From a bacterium (GTDB lineage Bacteria > Lindowbacteria > 2-12-FULL-62-27), in assembly GCA_016202645.1 (NCBI GenBank), contig JACQOF010000097.1, forward strand, positions 1-64,000: a stretch of 64,000 bases of DNA, given 5' to 3'. A program made the position numbers and the translations under genes. The notes beneath the pieces are model-generated. The model saw only the letters and a program-made list of their open reading frames with translations, did not search any database and was not told the origin of the DNA. Shown here piece after piece: positions 25,686-34,042 of this stretch (positions within the stretch are counted from its first letter, which is position 1; every line of letters begins with the position of its first letter).

Positions 25686-27437
25686 TCAATCCACCGGTGT
25701 GGACCAATCCTCGCACTGTCCGCAACGGTCGTAAACCTCGGAATAGCGGCCTTCCCGGTGCAATCTCCTCCCGGATTCCATTTGATCCCAGATATCTTGA
25801 AATGACGTGACCTCCATGACGTTGGCAATCCTCGTATCCGGGGATGGCGCAAATACCCGGTCACACAAAACGATACTGCCATCCGTCTTGATAAACACGC
25901 TGCGTGCCAATCGACTGCACATAAACCGTTTTAAAGGAGTATAGACGGCAAGCCGTTTGTCCGGAGTTTGTCCGGCGTAGGTGGATGCCCCCTGAATGAC
26001 CAGATGCTCGACCATATGACCTTCTCTGTAATATTGCCGGCGCGCGGAAACCTTCATGTCATTTGGCGGATTTTTACCCAGCCGGGCCATGTATTGATCG
26101 ACGCGCGTATAAGAGGACATGAATTCGTCGATGTGATCATCCAATTCCGCAATTAACGTGGTCGTCAGCGCAACGACGGGATTGACGTTCGCAGTATCCT
26201 GGTGTTGCAGGTGATGACGTTTCAGTTCCAGGAAGCGATGAATATTCTTCCGGACGGTATGGAAATCACCGCCCGGACGGACTCTGAGGTAATGCTCCTG
26301 ATCCACCGCGTCCAGGGATATCATCACGGAATAAACAAAAGGGTGCAGCAATTCCCGGGCGATTTCCTCTGTCAGACATCTCCCGTCTGTATAAATATGG
26401 ATGGGAGACCATGGGGCTTGGCGCTCCGCCGCCCGCTTGACAATATTCAGAATGTCCGGAAAGGATGGATTCTGCAATGGCTCGCCCAATCCACTCAAAT
26501 GCAGGGGTATCCTCTCCCGGCCGGCCAGAGTATATATCCGATCAAAGATTTCGGGTGTCATGTAGGGGGGAAGAGTATCCGGCTTTCGCCAATGGTTTAA
26601 AGGAGAGTAGATCGCCGGATGATCATTGACCGCGGAGACTTCAAGCCAGAGCGATCGGATTCGATGAGTTTCCAGAAAATCGCTCGTTTCCTGAAGCGTC
26701 AGGATTTTATAAACATCCAGGTGAGACACCGGCTCCTTCAGAATATTGCCGATTTTTCGATAGGCGCTGATCATGCCCCCATATGTAAAATCGAGCAGCC
26801 CACTGCTCAGGAAGTTGGAGTCCGGCTTCCGCCCCCTTTTTTTTGAGATGTCCGCGCGATACGAGGTGACCGCAGGACCGTACTGAGCATTGAGTGACGT
26901 GAATAATTCATGCGGAGATATGGTTGGCCGGGATTCCGCCAGGCTGATCAATTCCGGCATTTTGGAATGAAGTGAACGATGGATGAGAACCATCTGCCAT
27001 CCGGTAAAAGCGCCGTTGATCACACAGACATGGTTGTTCCGGCTGGCCTGCTCAAGCGCGAATTTAAACGCATCCGAATCGAAGAAGGTCGACAAAGGCG
27101 GAAGAGGCGCGGTCATCCAGGGCGTGTTCATAACCTGGATGGCGGACTGAAAAAGCTTAAGGATGGAAGATATATTGAAGATCGAGGTGGATTCACTTGC
27201 TTCGATCAACGTAATCGGACGGCCGATCTTCCCAATCTCGTTTTCACAGGCCGCCCGGGTTTGAGGTGTCACCGCCGCATACACAGACCGAATTTCCTCA
27301 CAGCTTTCACCTCTCTTCACCACGGCCGCAAACAGGCTCTCCTCTCCAATCGGCTCAAACCACTTCAAATCAATGGCGGGAATTAACAAGCCGGACGTCA
27401 TTTCAAACCCTCTGACTCCGGGATCCTGTCCACCCAT
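25686..27437 (-). CDS. SPASM protein with degenerate radical-SAM core and SpsF-like N-terminus (paralog 1)
   Basis: 583 residues from the ATG at 27437, chosen for the strong GAGGAGG ribosome-binding site five bases upstream. Residues ~15-215 resemble a degraded SpsF-type nucleotidyltransferase. Residues ~260-480 follow the radical-SAM barrel: EVSAVNDHPAIYSP (266-279) lies where EVT..C...C..C is expected, but the three cysteines are Asn, Ala and Ser; LSGLGEPL (314-321) matches the usual Gly-rich SAM segment and MISLDAV the later strand. A C-terminal SPASM region keeps four cysteines (507, 525, 572, 575). So radical chemistry is unlikely. It lies downstream of a Maf glycosyltransferase gene. 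Spirochaete proteins called spiro-SPASM may be relatives (from memory). Confidence 0.8.
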   Translation of the reverse strand: MGGQDPGVRGFEMTSGLLIPAIDLKWFEPIGEESLFAAVVKRGESCEEIRSVYAAVTPQTRAACENEIGKIGRPITLIEASESTSIFNISSILKLFQSAIQVMNTPWMTAPLPPLSTFFDSDAFKFALEQASRNNHVCVINGAFTGWQMVLIHRSLHSKMPELISLAESRPTISPHELFTSLNAQYGPAVTSYRADISKKRGRKPDSNFLSSGLLDFTYGGMISAYRKIGNILKEPVSHLDVYKILTLQETSDFLETHRIRSLWLEVSAVNDHPAIYSPLNHWRKPDTLPPYMTPEIFDRIYTLAGRERIPLHLSGLGEPLQNPSFPDILNIVKRAAERQAPWSPIHIYTDGRCLTEEIARELLHPFVYSVMISLDAVDQEHYLRVRPGGDFHTVRKNIHRFLELKRHHLQHQDTANVNPVVALTTTLIAELDDHIDEFMSSYTRVDQYMARLGKNPPNDMKVSARRQYYREGHMVEHLVIQGASTYAGQTPDKRLAVYTPLKRFMCSRLARSVFIKTDGSIVLCDRVFAPSPDTRIANVMEVTSFQDIWDQMESGRRLHREGRYSEVYDRCGQCEDWSTPVD

Positions 27438-27473
27438 CCCATCCTCCTCTCTCACACTGCGTGAATGGCGGAC

Positions 27474-27502
27474 ATTGCACCTGATCGTGGATAGCAAGTC
27501 AA
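27474..27502 (-). promoter_or_regulatory. Candidate promoter of SPASM paralog 1
   Basis: On the minus strand TTGACT (27502-27497), a 17-base spacer and TGCAAT (27479-27474). It lies 37 bases from the ATG at 27437 and is followed by a strong GAGGAGG ribosome-binding site. Confidence 0.5.
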
Positions 27503-27543
27503 GAATTCGATTCGCGTCATGGGGTCGTGGACGGCTTATGAGA

Positions 27544-29364
27544 TCATGAGATCAGGGCAGCCTCCAGGGCGTCTAGAAAGGGGTCGATAAAGGTCCGCGC
27601 GGCCCGGACCGCCTGCTGCCGCCGGCCGGCATGGTCCCTTTCCGGCTCGATCCGGAGTACCGTTTTCAGCCGGATCCCGATATCGTAAGAACCCATCGTG
27701 GCCATGTCGTCCAGCGATATGCCGCAGATGTCCCGCAAGTCCTGAAAATCGTCGAGCCTGTCGAGTTCGCGGCGGACATGGCGCAACCGAAGGATCGACG
27801 CGTTCCGATCAATATCGTGGCCCACGGCCGCACAGCGCGCAAGTCGGTCATCAATGTCATTACGGTCAGATATCCGGCCGTGAGCGGCCCTGTTCAGAAA
27901 CTCCTCCACGCTCATGAGCGGATATCCCTTCAGAACCGCGCCCCGGCTGTTGCCGATGACCGCGCAGGCAATGCCGGTGTCGGCGGAGGCACTTTCCATC
28001 CAGTGTTTATACATCAGCAGAACCCGGTTCGTGTCGACCCGCCCGCCGGAGTATGCCTGGACTTTCACGCGGGCTTTATCGGATACGTCCGAATAAACTC
28101 GATATTCCGGCGGTATAAAACGGCTCGGCTGTGGAAACATGCTTCGGTACTGGTTGCTGGATCGGCTGTGGGTCAGGCGGCCGGGATAAGACAGATCCAC
28201 GCCGACCAATCCAATGGGCCGGCATCCGGCTCTCCATGCCAGGTCAAAAGCCGCGGTGATGACGGAGCCGCCGTTCTGAAGAAACCCGGTATGTGTCCGC
28301 AGGATATGTTCGAGCAGGGGCAAAAGGCCATTCTTGAATTCAACCACCCGGTCGCCCGTTTGGGTCAGAAGATGTCCGGTCATTGACATGATTCGCCGCC
28401 GCGCGGGATACCGGACAGGGATCAGGGGATGGCAGAAACTGTCAAACAGCAGGATGGATTCATGCGCCGGAAGGTTCTCAAAGTCCCTGACGTTGGCGGG
28501 CAGGGAATCGACGGCAAGGATGACGTCCGGGATGACCCCGGCGGCCAGCAACGTGGCCAGTGCGGTGTCAACCGCGATGATCAGGCTTCGGGGTCGCAGA
28601 CGGGCCAGCGTATCCATGTTGTCATCGAGACTGGGGCCGGCGCCCACGAGAACCGCCGGAATATCCTGAAACGCGCCATGAAATCCACGGACCGGCGCGG
28701 ACGTCAGCAGCGGCTTCAGGTTCTCAATCAAATTCCGGTTCCAAATGTCCCATAAAACGGATTTGGTCCGTTCATCGATATCGATCTCATTTAGATGGCG
28801 CGCCACGACGGCCCGGAGATTGTTCAATTCGACTGAGAAAATGTCCGCGTAGGACGACAATGATTGAATATGGCCGGATAGATCAAGCCCATCCTGATGA
28901 AACTCCCGAAGGGCCTGCACGGCCAGGTCGTCCGCCCGCCGACCCGCGACCAGTTTCACCCGGGCGTCGCCCAGCAGGGCCCGCAGATCGACGCATTCCA
29001 GAAGGCTCCGGAAAATCCGTATGTCGGGTTCAACCATAATGATCCCGCCGCCGGCCGGCAGGCGTCCCAGGACCGCTTCCGCCAGATATCCCATTCCAAT
29101 ACCGAATACAACGTGCGCGGCAGGCGCCCGTCCGGGCCGCGGGACACCCTGCGCCATCCGCTCCGCTTCCCTGACGGGATCGCGCGGACTGTGAATGTAT
29201 TTTCCGCATAACCGAAAATTGTTGATGCGTCCACCGCCCCGGTCATCGCCGTGAATCCATTCAATGTCCGGATGCCCCCCGGCGCGGGCCAGCTCCTCGG
29301 CCAGGTCCGGGTACCGATGTTTGAGAATCAGCAGGTGATCAGAGAGGTGAGTGTGCTGTTTCAT
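27544..29364 (-). CDS. Maf/DUF115 glycosyltransferase (MptE-like), motility-associated factor family
   Basis: 606 residues. The central VGAGPSLDDNM segment (240-250), a Rossmann-like region around VVFGIGMGYL (85-93) and the SVITAAFDLAWRAGCRPIGLVGVDLSY block are characteristic of Maf proteins, which transfer nonulosonic acids (pseudaminic, legionaminic) onto flagellin Ser/Thr in other bacteria. NeuB and a NeuA-PseG fusion occur 15 kb away, which fits a nonulosonate donor. Flagellar genes are not in the window, so flagellin as acceptor is only a likely guess. No signal peptide is visible. Confidence 0.85.
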   Translation of the reverse strand: MKQHTHLSDHLLILKHRYPDLAEELARAGGHPDIEWIHGDDRGGGRINNFRLCGKYIHSPRDPVREAERMAQGVPRPGRAPAAHVVFGIGMGYLAEAVLGRLPAGGGIIMVEPDIRIFRSLLECVDLRALLGDARVKLVAGRRADDLAVQALREFHQDGLDLSGHIQSLSSYADIFSVELNNLRAVVARHLNEIDIDERTKSVLWDIWNRNLIENLKPLLTSAPVRGFHGAFQDIPAVLVGAGPSLDDNMDTLARLRPRSLIIAVDTALATLLAAGVIPDVILAVDSLPANVRDFENLPAHESILLFDSFCHPLIPVRYPARRRIMSMTGHLLTQTGDRVVEFKNGLLPLLEHILRTHTGFLQNGGSVITAAFDLAWRAGCRPIGLVGVDLSYPGRLTHSRSSNQYRSMFPQPSRFIPPEYRVYSDVSDKARVKVQAYSGGRVDTNRVLLMYKHWMESASADTGIACAVIGNSRGAVLKGYPLMSVEEFLNRAAHGRISDRNDIDDRLARCAAVGHDIDRNASILRLRHVRRELDRLDDFQDLRDICGISLDDMATMGSYDIGIRLKTVLRIEPERDHAGRRQQAVRAARTFIDPFLDALEAALIS

Positions 29365-29455
29365 TCATTCCGGTTTGCCGGTTAGGAAATTCGATCCGGA
29401 GTTCACGGCCGGATCGAATCATGGGGCGGCACGGCAGTCAACAGAGGAACGGGCA

Positions 29456-29484
29456 TTGCGGCCCGAATCAGGATGATGTATACA
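29456..29484 (+). promoter_or_regulatory. Candidate promoter for the radical SAM-glycosyltransferase operon
   Basis: TTGCGG (29456-29461), 17-base spacer, TATACA (29479-29484). It is 32 bases upstream of the ATG at 29516, with GGGGGCGAGGA just before the start. The whole 29365-29515 spacer separates this operon from the divergent Maf gene. Confidence 0.5.
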
Positions 29485-29515
29485 TCGGGCCGGCATTGGA
29501 AATCGGGGGCGAGGA

Positions 29516-31612
29516 ATGGGAATTCGTGCGGAGGTACCCAGGAAAATTTATTTTGCGGACTTGACGCACACCGCGCAAGGCATCAGTGCGGCGACGTTCC
29601 CGCTGGGCGTCAGTTTTGTCGCGTCCTACGCGAGAAAGATGCTGGGGCCGGCCTATGACGTCCGCCTTTTTAAATTTCCAAACGATCTGGATGAGGCCCT
29701 CAGAGAGGATCCGCCCGATTTTCTCGGCATGTCCAACTACAGTTGGAATTTTCGCCTGGCGTCGACGGCGGCCGCGGCCGCGAAACGCCGGGATCCGCGT
29801 CTAACGGTGATTTTCGGCGGCCCTAATTTCCCCATCGATCCTGGTGAAAAAACGGATTTCCTGACAAACCATCCATCGATTGATTTCTATGTCGAGCTTG
29901 AAGGGGAACTTGGATTTGTAGCGCTGATCCAGGCCTTGGAACGGAATGGCCGGGATGCGGGCCGCCTGAAGGAATCCGGCGAGAAAATCCTGAATACCAC
30001 GTATCTTTCGGATGGGGTCCTGATCAGCGGTCCCATCGAGCGGATCCACGACGTCAATCTGATTCCATCCCCCTATTTGACGGGGGTGCTAGACCACTTT
30101 TTTACTCAGCCGCTCGCGCCGATGATCGAAACCACCCGCGGGTGTCCTTTCACCTGCACGTTTTGCGCGGACGGCCTGGACATCAAAGGCCAGGTGCGCC
30201 GGTTTACGGACGGCCGCGTCCGGGAGGAGTTGCGGTATATTGCCGGGAAAATCCGGAAAAGCGATGAGATCATCATCACGGACCTGAATTTTGGCATGTA
30301 CAAGGAGGATCGGGAGACCTGCGAGGCCATCGCCGACGTTCAACGAACGTATGACTGGCCGGTTCTGGTCAAGGGGTCGGCCGGAAAAAACAAGCCGGAA
30401 CGGATCATTGAAGCCGCGTCGATTCTCAAGGGATCGTGGCTGATCGGATCGTCCATCCAGTCGTCCGACCCGGACGTCCTCAGGTCCATCAAGCGCGGGA
30501 ACATCTCCCGGGAGGCGTTCACGCGGTTTATCGAGTACGGAAACAGCCTCAGCGGAGATTCGCTGACGTATACGGAGATCATCCTGGGCCTGCCGGGCGA
30601 CACACGGGACAAGCATTTCGAGTCACTCCGCTACGGCGTTGAGAACCGCGTCAACAGCCTGCGGATGTATCAGGCCATTTTGCTCATGGGTACGGAGATG
30701 GCCACGCCGGAGTGCCGCCGGCAATTCGGTTTAACCACCCGATTCCGAACGATTCCGGGATGCGTGGGCATCTACCGGTTCCTGGGCGAGGATCTGCCGG
30801 TGGCTGAAATCGAGGAGATCATCGTCGGAAGCCGCACAATGTCCTTCTCGGACTATGTGGACTGCCGGGTGATGAATCTCTTCATCGAGACGTTTTACAA
30901 CAATGCTCTCTTTGAGGAAGTTTTTCAAATGGTTCGAACATTGGGAATGTCCGTATTTGACTGCCTGGTCTATATGAAAACCCATCCGGAATTATACAGC
31001 CCTAAAATTCGCTCCGTCCTGGACAGTTTTGTGAATCAAACGCAGAACGACCTCTATGAAACATTGGAACAGGCGGAGTCCCGTCTTCTGACGCCGGAGA
31101 TCATCAACCGGTACATCGGCGGCGAAATGGGGATCAACGAGCTTTTGGTCCACAAGGCCTGTCTCTATCTGGAACTCGACGACCTCGCGGATCTTCTTCG
31201 GAAATCCGTCCGGAGCATTCTGGAGGAAGCCGGGCTCTATACGCCTCCCGTGGCGGAATACCTGGGTCAGCTGATTCGATTTTTGGTCCATCGAAAAAAG
31301 AACATCACGAATACCCGGCACAGGATCGCTGACCGGTTCACGTACGATTTTGAGGCCTTCAGTCAGCTCGATTACCGGGTTGACCCCAACCGGATTGCCC
31401 CTGGAAACGAAATCGAATACGTTTTTTTTCATGATGACAAACAGCAAAAACATATCCAGACCCAGTACACCCTGTATTCGGATACGCCCATGGGGTTGGG
31501 CCGTTTTATTCAGAGATGTAATTTCAAGAAAATGTACAGACGCTTTCGCCCACAATCCATCGAGTCCCGGTCGGCGCCGGATCCGGCGGTCCTGGCGTCC
31601 CAGACCGCCTGA
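29516..31612 (+). CDS. Radical SAM protein with B12-binding-like N-terminal domain
   Basis: 698 residues. The N-terminal ~150 residues have the fold pattern of B12-binding radical SAM enzymes (PLGVSFVASYARK; VIFGGPNFP), but the DxHxxG cobalamin-His motif is not seen. The iron-sulfur motif CPFTCTFC is intact at C210, C214 and C217, following ETTRG. A helical C-terminal region of about 250 residues follows. A homolog of similar length lies at 46946-49093. Such enzymes do methylations, cyclisations or other radical steps. Being the first gene of an operon with a glycosyltransferase, methyltransferase and aminotransferase, it probably acts on a glycan or glycolipid precursor. Confidence 0.85.
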   Translation: MGIRAEVPRKIYFADLTHTAQGISAATFPLGVSFVASYARKMLGPAYDVRLFKFPNDLDEALREDPPDFLGMSNYSWNFRLASTAAAAAKRRDPRLTVIFGGPNFPIDPGEKTDFLTNHPSIDFYVELEGELGFVALIQALERNGRDAGRLKESGEKILNTTYLSDGVLISGPIERIHDVNLIPSPYLTGVLDHFFTQPLAPMIETTRGCPFTCTFCADGLDIKGQVRRFTDGRVREELRYIAGKIRKSDEIIITDLNFGMYKEDRETCEAIADVQRTYDWPVLVKGSAGKNKPERIIEAASILKGSWLIGSSIQSSDPDVLRSIKRGNISREAFTRFIEYGNSLSGDSLTYTEIILGLPGDTRDKHFESLRYGVENRVNSLRMYQAILLMGTEMATPECRRQFGLTTRFRTIPGCVGIYRFLGEDLPVAEIEEIIVGSRTMSFSDYVDCRVMNLFIETFYNNALFEEVFQMVRTLGMSVFDCLVYMKTHPELYSPKIRSVLDSFVNQTQNDLYETLEQAESRLLTPEIINRYIGGEMGINELLVHKACLYLELDDLADLLRKSVRSILEEAGLYTPPVAEYLGQLIRFLVHRKKNITNTRHRIADRFTYDFEAFSQLDYRVDPNRIAPGNEIEYVFFHDDKQQKHIQTQYTLYSDTPMGLGRFIQRCNFKKMYRRFRPQSIESRSAPDPAVLASQTA

Positions 31613-31628
31613 AGACATCCCCACCCTT

Positions 31629-32852
31629 TTGGACTTGAAACCCGCCGCGGCGCTCTCCTTTCCGGATCGGATTCTGCTTGCTCTGCTTAAATTCTCCTTC
31701 AGACTGCTCCAATCCGTGGTGGATATTCGTGTCGGAATGCTCACCGCGGAGAGACTGGGGCATCTGGTCCTCGATGCGGAAGACTGGATGCGCAGCTCGA
31801 TCAACTCATCCCGGGGCATTCCTCAAATCTCCCTGTTTTTTTGCGGGCGGTCCTGCAACCCGCGGCTTCTGGGCATGCTGAAACGCCAAATGTCCATCTG
31901 GAGCGGCCTCCCGGCGCTCCGGCTGTACGAATTGTTGACGACAAGGGTTCTTCCCGCGGCTTCACGGATTGAATTCAAAAAACATCAGGAAGCCGACTGG
32001 GAAATGTGGACACATGGACGGCCGAATCTGACGTTTACGACTGCCGAAAAGAGGGAAGGGGAAGCGTTATTAAGATCCATGGGGATTCCGGAGGGATCAC
32101 CGTTTGTCTGCATCCACACCCGGGATTCCGCCTATTTGGAGGATGGCAGATCGGTCCGGTCGAGAATGGGGGATTGGCGGTACCATGACTACCGCGATGG
32201 CCAAATCGAAAATTATCTGCCGGCGGCCGAGTGGCTCGCCGATCAGGGCTTTTTTGTGCTGAGAATGGGCGCGGTGGTCGAGCGCCCGATTCCGAGTCGT
32301 CATCCACGGGTGATCGACTATGCCTCCCGCCATCGGACGGATTTAGGCGACGTCTATCTCATGGCGAATTGCCGTTTTTATATCGGCAGCACCTCCGGCC
32401 TTCTGGTCCTGGCCATGGCCTTCAACATTCCCTACGTCATGATCAATACGGTGCCGTTGATGTTAAAAGCCTCCAGCGCCCGGGATCTGTTCATTCTCAA
32501 AAAATACCGAAGCATCCGGGAGAACCGCATCCTGACCTTTCCGGAAATTTTTTCCAGCGGCGGTCACCGCTGGATGACGACGGCAAGCTTCGAGCGCGCG
32601 GAGATTGAACTCGTCGAAAATTCAGCGGAGGAAATTCTTGCCGTCACGCGGGAAATGAAGGCCCGCCTGGACGGGACTTGGGTATCGACTCCGGAGGATG
32701 AGCTCTTACAAGCCCGGTTTGACGCCCTTTTCCCGCCGGCCAGTCCCTATGCCGGACATCCTTCAAGAATTGGCGCCGAATTTCTGCGCCGGAATGCGGA
32801 CCTCCTGGAGGCCGGAATACCGGCGGGTGCGCGCAAGGCGGTTGCCGGATGA
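31629..32852 (+). CDS. TIGR04372-like glycosyltransferase (paralog 1)
   Basis: About 407 residues from a TTG at 31629; another TTG follows at 31635 and no upstream ATG is free of the preceding gene. The N-terminus has a hydrophobic stretch (RILLALLKFSFRLLQSVV), then a GT-B-like body with GDWRYHDYRD (181-190), YLPAAEWLADQGFFVLRMG and RVIDYASRHRTDLGDVYLMA. These segments match the family known as TIGR04372 glycosyltransferases (from memory). A paralog lies at 54929-56122 with GWRYHDFRD and the same downstream blocks. Donor and acceptor unknown. It overlaps the following methyltransferase start by four bases (ATGA). Confidence 0.75.
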   Translation: MDLKPAAALSFPDRILLALLKFSFRLLQSVVDIRVGMLTAERLGHLVLDAEDWMRSSINSSRGIPQISLFFCGRSCNPRLLGMLKRQMSIWSGLPALRLYELLTTRVLPAASRIEFKKHQEADWEMWTHGRPNLTFTTAEKREGEALLRSMGIPEGSPFVCIHTRDSAYLEDGRSVRSRMGDWRYHDYRDGQIENYLPAAEWLADQGFFVLRMGAVVERPIPSRHPRVIDYASRHRTDLGDVYLMANCRFYIGSTSGLLVLAMAFNIPYVMINTVPLMLKASSARDLFILKKYRSIRENRILTFPEIFSSGGHRWMTTASFERAEIELVENSAEEILAVTREMKARLDGTWVSTPEDELLQARFDALFPPASPYAGHPSRIGAEFLRRNADLLEAGIPAGARKAVAG

Positions 32853-34024
32853 ACTGCAGTCTTTGCGGACGGCCCGAACTGGATGCGATCCACGTTCCGC
32901 ATCCATTTTTCCGGCACATGGATTTTGAGATGATACGACCCTCGGCCTGCTTGTACCGCTGCCGTCTCTGCCGTCTTCTTCAGACGGAGCACGGAAAAAA
33001 TGAGGCGGCGGCGTTGGATCGGATGTACCGGGGAAAACGATATGCCCGAAGCCGTCAGACTGAACAGACCGTTCAAGTCCCGGAATATCGCGGGCCCGTC
33101 ACGCGATCGTTTTTGCAGGCGGACATTCTTGCCAATGGGATGGACCGGGAGCCGGCGTCGATCCTGGACATCGGCTGTTTTGACGGCCGGCTTTTGAATG
33201 AGTTTGTATCCAGGTTTCCCTCGGCCCAACTTCATGGGTTTGACGTCAACGAACCGGTCCGGCGGCTTTTCCCTTCCGGAAAAAGATTTCAATTCTGGAC
33301 AGGGTCTTTGGAAAACGTAACCGGGGTGTTTGATCTGGTGTGCCTGTCTCACTCCCTGATCTGTATTCCGGACATCGGAACCGCTCTTCGACGGATTTTG
33401 GATCTCCTGGCGCCCTCCGGCCGCGTTTTCATCCAATTGCCGGATATTTCGAAAAATCCCTACGCGATTCTGTTTGCCGATCAATACACCTATTTTACGA
33501 ATACCATCCTGTCCAACGCACTTTCCGTGGCTGGATTTGATTGGTCGCCCATTCTGTCTTCATGGTTTCCGCGGGAAATCCTTGGGATCGCCCGGCCGCG
33601 CGGGGCGGCCCTTCCGGCGCCTGTCTGCGAAGATACCACCATATACGGGACACTTGCCTATCTGAATTCCGCCGCCGATCAAATGAAACGTGTCTCCGAT
33701 GCCCATCGGACAGGGATGTCCAGTCCCCGAAGCTCCAGACTCAGGAAATCCCAGGACGGGATTTCCTTCAATCTGCGAAGGGGGCGGACGGGCGTTCTGG
33801 GAACGACCCTGAATGCGGCGTGGGCGGATCAGCTGTGTCCGACGATGCAATTTTTTGTCGACGAAAATCCGGCGAAGATTGGCCGAAGATTTCGCGGGAA
33901 GCCTGTGATCCATCCGGAATCGCTGAAACCGGACGACCAAATCCTTCTGCCGTACGGTCTCAGCGGAGCGGCCTTGCGGGAGAAATTTGAAAAGTCATAT
34001 TCCGGAAATTTCGTGAACTTTTAA
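32849..34024 (+). CDS. SAM-dependent methyltransferase with zinc-binding N-terminus
   Basis: 391 residues. The N-terminus has paired cysteines (C3, C6; C38, C41) that form a likely zinc site. SAM motif ILDIGCFDGRLL is at 105-116. The C-terminal part (VLGTTLNAAWADQ) resembles the C-terminal domain of related sugar methyltransferases. A 27-residue insert (287-313) is encoded by an 81-bp repeat; the residues RTG occur on both sides of it, as expected if the host sequence was ...HRTGVLG before insertion. The gene remains open throughout. Substrate unknown. Confidence 0.82.
   Translation: MNCSLCGRPELDAIHVPHPFFRHMDFEMIRPSACLYRCRLCRLLQTEHGKNEAAALDRMYRGKRYARSRQTEQTVQVPEYRGPVTRSFLQADILANGMDREPASILDIGCFDGRLLNEFVSRFPSAQLHGFDVNEPVRRLFPSGKRFQFWTGSLENVTGVFDLVCLSHSLICIPDIGTALRRILDLLAPSGRVFIQLPDISKNPYAILFADQYTYFTNTILSNALSVAGFDWSPILSSWFPREILGIARPRGAALPAPVCEDTTIYGTLAYLNSAADQMKRVSDAHRTGMSSPRSSRLRKSQDGISFNLRRGRTGVLGTTLNAAWADQLCPTMQFFVDENPAKIGRRFRGKPVIHPESLKPDDQILLPYGLSGAALREKFEKSYSGNFVNF
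33707..33787. repeat. 81-bp palindromic element, copy B, inside a methyltransferase gene
   Basis: The reverse complement of copy A at 10231-10311, 80 of 81 positions identical. It includes AGGAAATCCC/GGGATTTCCT arms and GGACA/TGTCC arms. It occupies exactly 27 codons. An 8-bp near-direct repeat (CGGACAGG at 33707 and CGGACGGG at 33785) brackets it and may be a target-site duplication. Confidence 0.88.
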
Positions 34025-34042
34025 ATGAGTTCCTTATAACCC

